DNA from: Cyclobacterium jeungdonense
Lineage (GTDB): Bacteria; Bacteroidota; Bacteroidia; Cytophagales; Cyclobacteriaceae
DNA length: 64,000 bases
Reading direction: 5' to 3'
NCBI RefSeq assembly: GCF_010994275.1
Contig: NZ_WMCD01000001.1
Location: 992,001-1,056,000, forward strand
Shown here: positions 47,759 through 57,400 of the stretch, piece by piece
Position numbering within the stretch: the stretch's first letter is position 1
How the letters are laid out: every line of letters starts with the position of its first letter
The notes under the pieces: model-generated
What the model was told of the DNA's origin: nothing
The model's database searches: none
The model's input: the letters and a program-made list of their open reading frames with translations, nothing else
Made by a program: the position numbers and the translations under genes

Positions 47759-49108
47759 TTATTCACCTTTAATATTCTTCCGCTTTCGAAATTTTCCGTC
47801 TTGCGGGGAAGGGTTTTCGGGTTCCTTTCTTTCGCCTTCAGACGAAGCATTTCCCACTGCCTGAGAAGGGTTATCCCTGAATTTCCGTTTGGATTTTTTG
47901 GGATAACCTTTTGGTTTTCCTCCACCCTTCGGTTTTCCTCCACCACCAGATTTTCGGGATGGGGCACTTTTTAGATCCGGCCCCTGTCCGATGTCTTCCG
48001 GGTTAGGAACTACCTCAATTTCCAAGCCAATCAGGTTTTCTATGTCCCTGTATTTGTACCTGTCTTTTTCATTAACAAAGGTGACTGCTTTTCCTTTCTT
48101 TTCAGCCCTGGCTGTCCTTCCGACCCGGTGAACATAATCTTCCGGATCATTCGGTGTATCAAAATTAATGACCATTTCGATATCTTCCACATCTATTCCC
48201 CGGGAAAGAATATCCGTTGCTACCAGAATTTTTAGGGATTTGTTTTTGAAAGAAGACATGATCTGCTCCCGCTCCGACTGATCCAGGTCGGCATGAAACG
48301 CCTCCACCTGAAATTCTTTACGAAGGGTTTTGAACAAGGACTTAACCTTATCTTTGGTGGAACAGAAAATGATAACTGCCTGTAAGTCCTGAGACCTCAG
48401 GATCTGTCGAACCAATTCCTCTTTTTGATTATCATAAACATGATAAACATATTGGCTCACGCCTTTTGCCGTTTTCCCGAGGGCGATGGAAATCTGCTCT
48501 GGGTCCTGGAGTATTTGCTGCGAGAATTTCCGGATTTTTGACGGCATGGTAGCAGAAAACAATAACGTCTGTCTTTTCTTGGGCAAATGTTGAATAATGG
48601 TGAGGATGTCTTCCGAAAACCCCATATCCAACATCCGGTCCGCTTCGTCAAGAATTAAATGTTCCAGGGCGTCGAATTTTACTTTTCCTCCTGCCAGCAG
48701 GGCAATTAACCGTCCAGGTGTGGCCACCACAATTTCCGCACCCAATTCCAGGGCCTTTCGTTGTTGCTCCCAGGTATTACCGTCGCCTCCCCCATAAATA
48801 GGAATGGAGCTAATGCCCAAAAAATAAGCCAGCCCCTGAATTTGTTGGTCTATTTGAATGGCCAACTCTCGGGTAGGCGCAATAATCAATACCTTTACCC
48901 CTTTTTTTTGGCTTTGACTGATTTGGTTCAGGACAGGTAAAATAAATGCAGCCGTTTTCCCTGTTCCGGTTTGAGCTGTTGCTATTAGATCCTTCCCCTG
49001 AAGGATCAAGGGAATGGCTTGCTCCTGTATGGGTGTTGGTTTTTCAAAACCCATGGCGTCCAAACCTTCCTGGAGCTCGGAAACAAAATTAAATTCACTA
49101 AAGGTCAA
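47759..49108 (-). CDS. DEAD-box ATP-dependent RNA helicase (RhlE-like)
   Basis: A 449-residue DEAD-box helicase. The Q motif is FETGLDAMGFEKPTPIQEQAIP-like (LQEGLDAMGFEKPTPIQ), motif I TAQTGTGKTAAF, motif II LILDEADRMLDMGF, motif III LLFSATMP, and motif VI YVHRVGRTARAEKKG. The C-terminal 75 residues are basic and low complexity (GGGKPKGGGKPKGYPKKSKRK), probably for RNA binding. The start is TTG at 49108: the frame is closed by a TAA five codons upstream and no ATG lies between. Confidence 0.95.
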   Translation of the reverse strand: MTFSEFNFVSELQEGLDAMGFEKPTPIQEQAIPLILQGKDLIATAQTGTGKTAAFILPVLNQISQSQKKGVKVLIIAPTRELAIQIDQQIQGLAYFLGISSIPIYGGGDGNTWEQQRKALELGAEIVVATPGRLIALLAGGKVKFDALEHLILDEADRMLDMGFSEDILTIIQHLPKKRQTLLFSATMPSKIRKFSQQILQDPEQISIALGKTAKGVSQYVYHVYDNQKEELVRQILRSQDLQAVIIFCSTKDKVKSLFKTLRKEFQVEAFHADLDQSEREQIMSSFKNKSLKILVATDILSRGIDVEDIEMVINFDTPNDPEDYVHRVGRTARAEKKGKAVTFVNEKDRYKYRDIENLIGLEIEVVPNPEDIGQGPDLKSAPSRKSGGGGKPKGGGKPKGYPKKSKRKFRDNPSQAVGNASSEGERKEPENPSPQDGKFRKRKNIKGE

Positions 49109-49120
49109 ATTTTCTAAATT

Positions 49121-49480
49121 TTAAGTGTACAAATAGGCCCAGCCTATCAATACTAGTTGCATCGGTAGCCGAAGCAATAACAACCATTTCGGAAGTCCTT
49201 TGTTCTTCTTTTGATACATGTACAGATTGGCCGGAAATACCGCAATCAATAACAGGATGATTCCGTAGGCAGCTGTTGAACGGGTAGATTCGAAAATCAA
49301 GCCCAATCCCAATACCACTTCCGCTACTCCTGCCATTCTGTTTACAAGTCTAGGAGCCGGAATGTAGGGCGGTATGATACTGATATACAACCTCGACTTC
49401 ACAAAATGCATGAAGCCGGCGATTATATAAAAAATTGCCATTACATAAAGAAAAGCTTCATCCATAAAAATTAATTGCAT
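49121..49480 (-). CDS. DoxX-family membrane protein
   Basis: A 119-residue protein with four hydrophobic segments (about 9-25, 48-65, 70-88, 98-116). The pattern YVMAIFYIIAGFMHFVKSRLY and AGVAEVVLGLGLIFE matches the DoxX/DoxX-like family of small membrane proteins with unclear redox or transport roles. An internal ATG at 49465 is an alternative start. It may be cotranscribed with the helicase gene 12 bases downstream. Confidence 0.8.
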   Translation of the reverse strand: MQLIFMDEAFLYVMAIFYIIAGFMHFVKSRLYISIIPPYIPAPRLVNRMAGVAEVVLGLGLIFESTRSTAAYGIILLLIAVFPANLYMYQKKNKGLPKWLLLLRLPMQLVLIGWAYLYT

Positions 49481-49514
49481 AAATTTCTTTATTCAATAAA
49501 ATTAGGACTTCCAA

Positions 49515-51386
49515 ATGGTAATACAAAAAATTAACCGTCTATTACTGTATTTATTTTACATTATCCTTTTTTGGGCGATAAGTTTTCAGCCAGTTTTGGG
49601 GCAAGGAACTCAAAAACCAGTATTGCACGGGAAGCATTGGATGGCCATTACCGGAAAACCATTAGGAGCTACTGCAGGGGCGATGATCTTTCAAAAGGGA
49701 GGAAATGCAGTAGATGCTGCTTGTGCCATGCTGGCAGCTACCTGCACCATGTGGGATGTGTTAAGCTGGGGTGGTGAAACTCAGGCATTGATATACAATC
49801 CCCACACGAAAGAAGTAGTGGGAATCAATGCGTTGGGAGTGGCCCCCACCGGTGCTACAGCGGCATTTTTTAAAGATCAGGGACTTAAATTCCCTCCAAG
49901 CTTCGGAACACAGGCAGCGGTTACTCCCGGCACTCCGGGAGGCCTGATCACGATGCTTTCCCGGTATGGGAAATTAAGCCTGAAAGAGGTTTTGGAACCT
50001 GCCATTGAAATGGCCCGCGGCTACCCCATAGAGGCACAGACGGCTAATGCCATTGAAAACGATAAAGAAATGATCAAACAATGGCCTTATTCCAGGGAAG
50101 TATTCTTGCCCCACCTGGGTGAGGAACGGGAAGCCCCTTACCCGGGTGAAGTATTTTCGCAACCTGATTTGCTAGCTACTCTTGAAAAATTGGTCGCTAC
50201 TGAAAGCGAAGCTTTGCAACAAGGGAAATCAAGAGAAGAAGCATTACAAGCTGCATACGATCGGTTCTATACCGGGGATATCGCAGCCGAACTGGTGAGA
50301 GGTGTAAAGGAACAAGGAGGGCTGATTACCTTGGATGATTTGGCCAATTGGAGCGTAAAAATTGAAAAACCTCTGCAAACCTCCTACAAAGGAATCGACG
50401 TTTACAAACTGAAGGAATGGACTCAGGGGCCGGCATTGCTCCAAAGTCTGAACATACTTGAAAATTTTGACCTAAAGGGTATGGGCTACAATTCATCCCG
50501 CTACATCCACACCTTGTATCAGGCAATGAACCTTGCCTTTGCTGACCGGGATTTTTACTATGGGGATCCTGACTTTGCTCCAAAAAGCCCGATGGAAGGA
50601 CTTCTTTCCAAAGAATATGCCAAAGAGCGGTCCCAATTGATTACCGAAATGAACAATCCCTGGACCAATCCGGGAAACCCTTATCCCTATCAGGGAGAGA
50701 ACAATCCCTATGCCGACCAATTGGAAAATTATAGTAAAAATTATTTTCGCTATAGTGAAGATGCTGATGGCGAAGTGAGCGATAGTTTTCTGGAGGATTT
50801 CACAGCTGGAACAACCTCCATTGTAGCAACAGATAAGGAAGGCTGGGTGGTTTCCGTTACTCCCAGTGGAGGGTGGATTCCGGCCGTTATTGCTGGGAAA
50901 ACAGGTATCGGACTCAGTCAGCGCATGCAAAGTTTTGTATTGGACAAAGAAGTAAACCCCTTTAACGTGGTAGCGCCCGGTAAAAGGCCCCGGGTCACGC
51001 TCACTCCTTCACTGGCACTAAAAGAAGGCAAGCCAATGCTTGCTTTTGCGGTACAGGGAGGAGATACGCAAGATCAAAACCTACTTCAGTTTTTCCTCAA
51101 CATCGTGGAATTTGGCATGAACGTTCAGGAAGCCACCGAAGCTGCCAATATGAACAGTTACCAAATGCAGGCTGCTTTTGGCAACCATGAAATCAAGCCG
51201 GGGGCCATGACCCTATCCTCCGAAACGCCCCCCTGGGTAAGGAAGGATCTCCGGCAAATGGGATATGCCATTGATTTCAGGGAAAGGACCTCAGGACCTA
51301 TCAATGCCATTTGGATGGACTGGAAACACGGAACCTTTTGGGGAGGAGCCAGTAACCACGGAGAAGATTACGGTATAGGCTGGTGA
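49515..51386 (+). CDS. Gamma-glutamyltransferase-family protein, divergent
   Basis: A 623-residue Ntn-hydrolase. The signal peptide (LYLFYIILFWAISFQPVLGQ) suggests periplasmic export. The N-terminal region has MIFQKGGNAVDAACAMLAA; the predicted cleavage site is DFTAGTTSIVATDKEGWVV with nucleophile Thr near 433. The His that follows TT in classical enzymes (TTHFS in the 40655 gene) is replaced by Ser (TTSIV). A 50-residue insertion before that site contains many Tyr/Asn/Pro (NPYPYQGENNPYADQLENY). Substrate may differ from glutathione. Convergent with the peptidase gene. Confidence 0.88.
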   Translation: MVIQKINRLLLYLFYIILFWAISFQPVLGQGTQKPVLHGKHWMAITGKPLGATAGAMIFQKGGNAVDAACAMLAATCTMWDVLSWGGETQALIYNPHTKEVVGINALGVAPTGATAAFFKDQGLKFPPSFGTQAAVTPGTPGGLITMLSRYGKLSLKEVLEPAIEMARGYPIEAQTANAIENDKEMIKQWPYSREVFLPHLGEEREAPYPGEVFSQPDLLATLEKLVATESEALQQGKSREEALQAAYDRFYTGDIAAELVRGVKEQGGLITLDDLANWSVKIEKPLQTSYKGIDVYKLKEWTQGPALLQSLNILENFDLKGMGYNSSRYIHTLYQAMNLAFADRDFYYGDPDFAPKSPMEGLLSKEYAKERSQLITEMNNPWTNPGNPYPYQGENNPYADQLENYSKNYFRYSEDADGEVSDSFLEDFTAGTTSIVATDKEGWVVSVTPSGGWIPAVIAGKTGIGLSQRMQSFVLDKEVNPFNVVAPGKRPRVTLTPSLALKEGKPMLAFAVQGGDTQDQNLLQFFLNIVEFGMNVQEATEAANMNSYQMQAAFGNHEIKPGAMTLSSETPPWVRKDLRQMGYAIDFRERTSGPINAIWMDWKHGTFWGGASNHGEDYGIGW

Positions 51387-51421
51387 TTTGATCATCCCAG
51401 TGTCCATTAATAGGCGGCTTC

Positions 51422-52204
51422 TTACAATTCCGCTGCCTGTATATGCATCCAGTCAAAATTCCTACGCCTTCCCAGACTTACCCAGCCCTCTTCTTCCCAA
51501 CAACGCCACCATTCATTGTAAATCGGGTGAGCAAATGCAGCATGGTCCCTACCCCATCTCAGTCTATTTCTGTCGGGATCAAAATCGACCGCGATTCCCC
51601 AGGAGTGTGTCGACCACTGGGTTCCCCCCCGCATCAAACGGTTGTTATAAGAACCTCCAAAGTAATTCAGTCGAAGGGAATTGATATCATTTTCGCCGTA
51701 TGTGTTTCGCACATTCTCCAAAACCTTCGTCAGACTTTCTGCCACTTTACGATGACAAGTAATTTTGCGGGCTCTTAATCGGAGATCCCATGCAATTTTA
51801 AGTTCGTAGGGCGCGTCAATGGTAATCAGATTTTCGCCACGTCTACCGTAGAACTCATGAAACTCCGGGCTGTTTTGCCTGGGCCAACGATTGGCTGGTA
51901 CGATTTCCTCAGGTCTCCATGCGGATCTTCTTCGGCCGTGTTGATATAAAAAAACCAGTTCTTCAAAAGCAAACTGGGTTTGGGTCCCCCACAGGCCATC
52001 AACAGCTCCTGCCTCTATGCCTTTTTCATTGGCTCCCAATTGAATGATGGCTGCAATTTTTCTGGTATTGGGAAGCTGGGGATTCATTCCCTCAATCTTA
52101 TGTATAGCTGCCAGGGTTTCAGGCCCCAGAATACCATCAATTTCACCCTGATAAAGTCCTTTTTCTGCTAGTAGTCGCTGGACTACAATGATTTTTTCTT
52201 TCAT
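51422..52204 (-). CDS. Peptidoglycan-binding M15-type (VanY/endolysin-like) peptidase
   Basis: A 260-residue protein with two N-terminal peptidoglycan-binding-like repeats (about 4-45, YQGEIDGILGPETLAAI; and 47-90, EAGAVDGLWGTQTQFAFEEL). The C-terminal LAS/M15 metallopeptidase domain has zinc ligands in STHSWGIAVDFDP (His...Asp) and FDWMHIQAAEL (His). No signal peptide is seen, as in phage endolysins. It is the last gene of the eCIS series, 50 bases after the ATPase gene. It could open the producing cell's wall for particle release or the target's wall. Confidence 0.85.
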   Translation of the reverse strand: MKEKIIVVQRLLAEKGLYQGEIDGILGPETLAAIHKIEGMNPQLPNTRKIAAIIQLGANEKGIEAGAVDGLWGTQTQFAFEELVFLYQHGRRRSAWRPEEIVPANRWPRQNSPEFHEFYGRRGENLITIDAPYELKIAWDLRLRARKITCHRKVAESLTKVLENVRNTYGENDINSLRLNYFGGSYNNRLMRGGTQWSTHSWGIAVDFDPDRNRLRWGRDHAAFAHPIYNEWWRCWEEEGWVSLGRRRNFDWMHIQAAEL

Positions 52205-52254
52205 AATATGATCTACCTATTTTAAAACAATATAGGCTTATTCCGGAATAAATC

Positions 52255-53559
52255 TTAATGAATTTTACCTTCTTTTTGTATTTCATTCCGAATGCACTGC
52301 ATCAATATATCTTCCTTAATATAAGGATTTCCTGCAGCCAATGTTTTTAATCCAACTTGTTGAACAATGTTGACAATATTTGCTCCCGTTAAAGGATATT
52401 TTTTCGCCAGATCTTCTATTTGCAGGGATTTCTCTAAAGCGATGGAGGAAGGTAGGTTTTTTTTCCATAGCGTAGCTCGCTCCCTGGCACCTGGAGCTTC
52501 AAAATCGATAATGGATTGAAATCTTCGGGTAAAGGCGGTATCCAGGTTACTTTTAAAATTGGAGGCTAAAATGACCATTCCTGCATGCTGCTCTATGCGC
52601 TGAAGTAAATAAGCAACTTCCTGATTGGCGTATTTATCGTGGGCATCCCGAACGTTGGTCCTCTTTCCAAATAACGCATCTGCTTCATCAAAAAATAGAA
52701 TCCAGTTTTTCCCGGAGGCTTTCTCGAACAAGCGCGATAGGTTTTTTTCGGTTTCCCCTATGTATTTGGAAACCATTAACGAAAGGTCGATACGGTACAC
52801 TTCTTTTCCGGTAAATTTTCCCAGAAGACCGGCAGTCAGGGTTTTGCCCGTTCCTGGAGGACCAAAAAACATAACTCGATAACCTGGTTTGACCCTTTTC
52901 TTCAGGCTCCAACTTTCCATCAATTGCTCGTTATAACTTAGCCAATCCTCCAGTCCCTTGATTTGGATCAAGGTTTTTTCGGACAAAACCAGGTCTTCCC
53001 AATCCAGATCCGTCTGAATGCGTTCGGCAGGAAATCCCGTGCTGGGTTTCGGATCTCTTACCTTTTCGAGCAAAAGCTGATCGGCAAACTCCCCTTCCAG
53101 CATTAAGGGACCGGCATAAAAAGGTTCTTCAGCAGCCGTATTTCCAAGGCTCACATGATGATGGATAAAAAGAGGGGATTCCTGAAAAATGGAAAGGTAT
53201 TTCTTACGGGTCAGGGGATCTTTTCCTGCCAGCAAATACAGCAAAGTTTCTCCAGTAGGTATAATACCCCGATGGTGTTTACTTTTATATCCCCCAAATT
53301 CTGGGAAATCTGCTCCTTCAGGAAAATAAGAATGAATGGTCCTACTTAGAAAGCCCGGGTCCAGATAGGGAGCAAGGGCCAGAGCAAGTAAAAGCAGATC
53401 CTGGTCTTTGATCCCCAATTCTTTGATGGTTTTCCCAAGAAATTGGTTTGGATCAAATGAAAGCTCCATTTGTGGTTTAAGCAGGGTTTTGGTCTTACCC
53501 ATATCGTGATCCAGGCGACTTTTTATCACCAATTGCAAAAATTCCAGTAATTCCCTCAT
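52255..53559 (-). CDS. AAA+ ATPase of contractile injection system (Afp15/Pvc15-like)
   Basis: A 434-residue protein with a family-specific N-terminal 190 residues and a C-terminal AAA+ domain. Walker A is MFFGPPGTGKTLTAGLL (about 231-247), Walker B ILFFDEADALFGKRTNV, sensor 1 MVILASNFKSNLD and the arginine-finger region DTAFTRRFQSIIDF. This two-part layout is that of the conserved eCIS ATPase thought to act in assembly or sheath remodelling. It is flanked by the TPR gene 42 bases upstream and the peptidase gene downstream. Confidence 0.9.
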   Translation of the reverse strand: MRELLEFLQLVIKSRLDHDMGKTKTLLKPQMELSFDPNQFLGKTIKELGIKDQDLLLLALALAPYLDPGFLSRTIHSYFPEGADFPEFGGYKSKHHRGIIPTGETLLYLLAGKDPLTRKKYLSIFQESPLFIHHHVSLGNTAAEEPFYAGPLMLEGEFADQLLLEKVRDPKPSTGFPAERIQTDLDWEDLVLSEKTLIQIKGLEDWLSYNEQLMESWSLKKRVKPGYRVMFFGPPGTGKTLTAGLLGKFTGKEVYRIDLSLMVSKYIGETEKNLSRLFEKASGKNWILFFDEADALFGKRTNVRDAHDKYANQEVAYLLQRIEQHAGMVILASNFKSNLDTAFTRRFQSIIDFEAPGARERATLWKKNLPSSIALEKSLQIEDLAKKYPLTGANIVNIVQQVGLKTLAAGNPYIKEDILMQCIRNEIQKEGKIH

Positions 53560-53601
53560 ACGAAAATCCGGTTTATTAAAAATACACAGACAGTACGCCT
53601 T

Positions 53602-54468
53602 TCATTGGTTTGAATCCAACATCTGCTTGTAACGCAAAGCTTTAGGAAAATCAGGCTTGATAGCCAGGGCTTTTTCCAGCCAGGTGGTCGCCTTATCCAT
53701 GTTTCCTTTGCCTAAGTATACAACCGCCAGTTCGGTCATTATCTGATGATTTTCGGGATCCATTCGAAGTATCATCTCCAACTGCCTGATCCCTTCTTCC
53801 CAGTCTCCCATGGCCAGGTAGTTAATAGCGAGATGCTGCCTGCTTTCCACTTCATCCGGGTTCTCTGCCAAGGCCATTTTAAAGGCTTTTTGGGCCATAC
53901 CGAAGTTTTTAAGTTGGTATTCGCATTGCCCGATCATTCGCCAAGCCAGCGCATCCCCATCTGAGACTTCAATTCTGTGCAGGTTTTTCAAGGCTTTTTC
54001 CCAGTCCTTTATTTGCATATACACCTTGGCCAGTTCGATGGCATACGTATTGTCTGGCACTACTTCCATCAATTCCTTCCAAATGACAATGGCCTTTTTT
54101 AAATCTCCGGTGTGTGTGGCCAGGTGAGCCAGGCTGACACGGGCACTTTTGTGATCAGGGTCTAGTTTTAAGGCTTGTTTATAACGCATAGCCGCATCCT
54201 CGTACATGCCCATCATGGCGAGCGAATGACCGCCATTGACCAGAAAGTGAGGCTTCTTTTCTATGCTTTGGGCACTTTCAAAAAATTCAAGGGCTTTTTG
54301 AAAGTCTTTTTCCTGATGGTAATAAAGTCCCAGGTTATTCAATATCGAGGAATTTTTTGAATCTAATTCATAGGCCTGTTTGTAGCATTCCAAGGCCTTA
54401 TCAAATTCCTTGTTTAAAAAATGGCTGGCCCCCTCATTGTTCAGTGCTATGGCTTTTTCCTTATCCAT
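53602..54468 (-). CDS. TPR-repeat protein in the eCIS operon
   Basis: A 288-residue protein made almost wholly of eight tetratricopeptide repeats (for example KEFDKALECYKQAYELDSKN, GMYEDAAMRYKQALKLDPDH, GNMDKATTWLEKALAIKPDF). No signal peptide. TPR proteins act as binding scaffolds; here, between a large cargo-like gene and the ATPase gene (9 and 42 bases away), a chaperone or loading role is a reasonable guess only. Confidence 0.88.
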   Translation of the reverse strand: MDKEKAIALNNEGASHFLNKEFDKALECYKQAYELDSKNSSILNNLGLYYHQEKDFQKALEFFESAQSIEKKPHFLVNGGHSLAMMGMYEDAAMRYKQALKLDPDHKSARVSLAHLATHTGDLKKAIVIWKELMEVVPDNTYAIELAKVYMQIKDWEKALKNLHRIEVSDGDALAWRMIGQCEYQLKNFGMAQKAFKMALAENPDEVESRQHLAINYLAMGDWEEGIRQLEMILRMDPENHQIMTELAVVYLGKGNMDKATTWLEKALAIKPDFPKALRYKQMLDSNQ

Positions 54469-54477
54469 CCCCCCAAT

Positions 54478-57400
54478 TTAAGCAAATAAATCGTCTTTAA
54501 TATCCAAAGCCAGGCCTTTTGCCATATCGACTACGTCCAGATCTGGGTAGATGACTTCAATATCGTCAAAGGACATGTCAAAAGGCTCTCCTTCCCGATA
54601 ATGTACCGGAAATACAATCCCAAATTGGATTCCGGGCCCCCACTCATAGGCTGCCAGATTGTGCCTCCAGGTTTCCGAAATAGACAGAAATCCGATTCCC
54701 AGACTGGCCCGGGCAAAGGCATTGATTTCGAAAATAAATTTCGGATTGACCGTAATCCTTCCACTGGCATCCAAGGCCAGCCCCGTCTGCGGGCTCCAAT
54801 TGACATCTACTTCTGCCAGGGCCTCGCCTTCCAGACCAAGGGTACCGGTAAGTTCGATTCCTCCGGACAAGCTGGCTATGGCAATACTCACACCCAGCCC
54901 CAAATCTCCTCTAAGTGTAAGTCCCGCATCTGCTGGAATGGCAAACTCTCCATGACCAGCAACGGTGGTTTCCTCTTCCCGCTCAGGATTATAGGTGATT
55001 TCTGCTGACAGGTTTCGCAATTCACCCGGACCAAAACCAGCAGTGAAATCCAGTCCACCGCCAATTTGGGCTACCAGTCCAATACTTCTTGGCCCTAGTG
55101 GGATCGCAAACAAGGGAATTTCGATGGTAGGTACCCGAAAGAGGTTTCTATTAAATTCCCTTCTTCGAAAAACTTCATAGCTTTCGGAGGCCAGTCTGGC
55201 ATTCACCTCAATTTCCCCGTTAGGTAACAAGCGTACACCGGCGGTGGCTGCCAACCAGGGAGTTAGCTGCAAGGTTAGTTCCCCTCCACCATATACCCGC
55301 ATGCTTTCGTCAGGTTCACCCGCAGGTTGCCCGTCCTCTCCAATGGGACGGTTGGTAGCCCCCACTTCAACGGTACCACTTAACATTCCCCGGCTATAGG
55401 AAGCCGAGCCTTCAATGGTAAGCGCGCCGTTTTCGTAAGTTACGGCTAAGGAAGTGGTTATTCCTGGAATATCGGGTTGGGCGGTACCTGAAACAAAGAC
55501 CTCATAGGTTTCGGCGCCCGCCGGTTTAGATACTCTTGCTTCGACGTTTCCTCCGGTTATTCCCGGTATATCACTGCTCAGGTCAAAATTTCCTCCAATA
55601 GAAAACCCCGCTTCCCCGTACTGTATATCCATGCTTCCACGCTCGATACCGGGGATGTCCAGTTCGGCCTCTCCGGAGGCCGAAAAGTTGTTTTCACTGT
55701 AAGAAGCAGTAATGGTAGCACTTTTTACTCCCCGGACTTTGCCTTCCGGAATACCAATCTCGCCGCCGATGGTCCAGGTGTTTTCTTTGTATTCCACGTT
55801 GATTTCTGCCGGATCAAACAGTTCTGAATCAAAATTAAAAGCACCCTCCAGCGCGAAACCGCCGGTTGTGGAAGCAGTTGCGCTGATATGCCCCTCTCCT
55901 ACCTGGTTTATGGCAAAATCGGTTTGTCCTGTTAGCCCGAGCCCATTTTCAGAACTTGCAAAAATAGTAAGTGAGCTACCTGTGATTTCAAATGGAGAAG
56001 GAACGTTTATTTGGTCGAAAGGAAAAGTTTTGGAAACCCTAATTTCACCATTGGATATAAAAAATTCTATGGGGCTACCTTCAAAAATAGGAATATTCGG
56101 CATAATATGGCCATACGCCTCTATCCCATTGGGCATGAGTTCCAATTCGATGATTTCTACAGGACTTGCTTTTTTTATCCGTAGACCATATAAACTTGAT
56201 TTAATGGATTGCTTTGTAACATAACCGGCGTATTTAGAACCCGGATATCTGGTAACCTCAAAAATCTTGTCTTCCGGCCATGGGTCCCAGATATTGTCAG
56301 AGGAGGGAATATTTACAGAAATGGAACCCAAATTAGGGGTATTTTCCACCCCATCTCCCAGAGTATTAAAATGTTTATTTACGATCCTAAATGGATTGCC
56401 CAACCAATTTCGTTCATCACTACCCACACTACTCTCTTCACCTGTCCAAACGAATCGTTTACCTAAACCTCCAGACTCATTAGGAAAAATTCGCACCTCT
56501 CCTTCATTTCCAATGTCAGAAAGGTTGCCCACTTCTATAGCATCCAGGTGTTCAGCTGTTTCTATTTGCCTTTTGGTCCAAAACTCGTTTTCTGTAATTT
56601 CATTATCTCCTCCATCCAAACTTTCTGCCTGTGTAAAAACCAGCGTGTAATTATTCTTAAAGTAACCATCCCCGCCTGGAAATTCACTACCATGTCGCTC
56701 TATGAAACTAGTTAACTTATCGGTAATCTGCCCCCTTATCGTAGATCCACTGGAACTATTTTTTGAGGAATCCAGCAATTCCATATTCGGAAGCGTATTC
56801 GGCCAGGTTTCCGTATTCCAGTTTGCTAATTGAAGTTCGACGATATGGTCTACATCAAAATTTCTGAAAGCCTTATTCTTTCCCCAAACCGGAGTAGTTA
56901 ATTCCTGAGACACCGTGTCAATGTTCCCTATATAAGTTGGATTGACACTTCTCCCTGAAATTGCTGCTTTAAAAACATGCGTTGTTTCCGCGGTAGGTAG
57001 CGTATGGTGATGGTTTTCATACAAATCAATTAATTGATTTTTAATAGAAGTAGGATCAATCTCAGTCTTCCAAACCCCATCTCTTTGATTTGTTTTCCCT
57101 CTGGTATAATTATTTTTTCTTTTTAGCGGTGCTTTACTGGTGTACAAGGATCCCCGATGATCCAATAATTTAAATCCAGGTACTGGAATGGCATCAAAAG
57201 TAATCGTTTTGGCTCCATCGTCAAGAACGCCGGTTTCAGGCTGCATTTCCGGGGGATCCAGTTCTTCATCCCCTTCCTTTTGAATCATCTTCGGTTGAAC
57301 CGAACTGCTTGCCCCCTGCTGAATCGTGTGCGTCAACTCATGAGCTAGCAAGTGTTGCCCGGATTGACTTGAAGGATTGTATTTACCTTCGTTAAAATAA

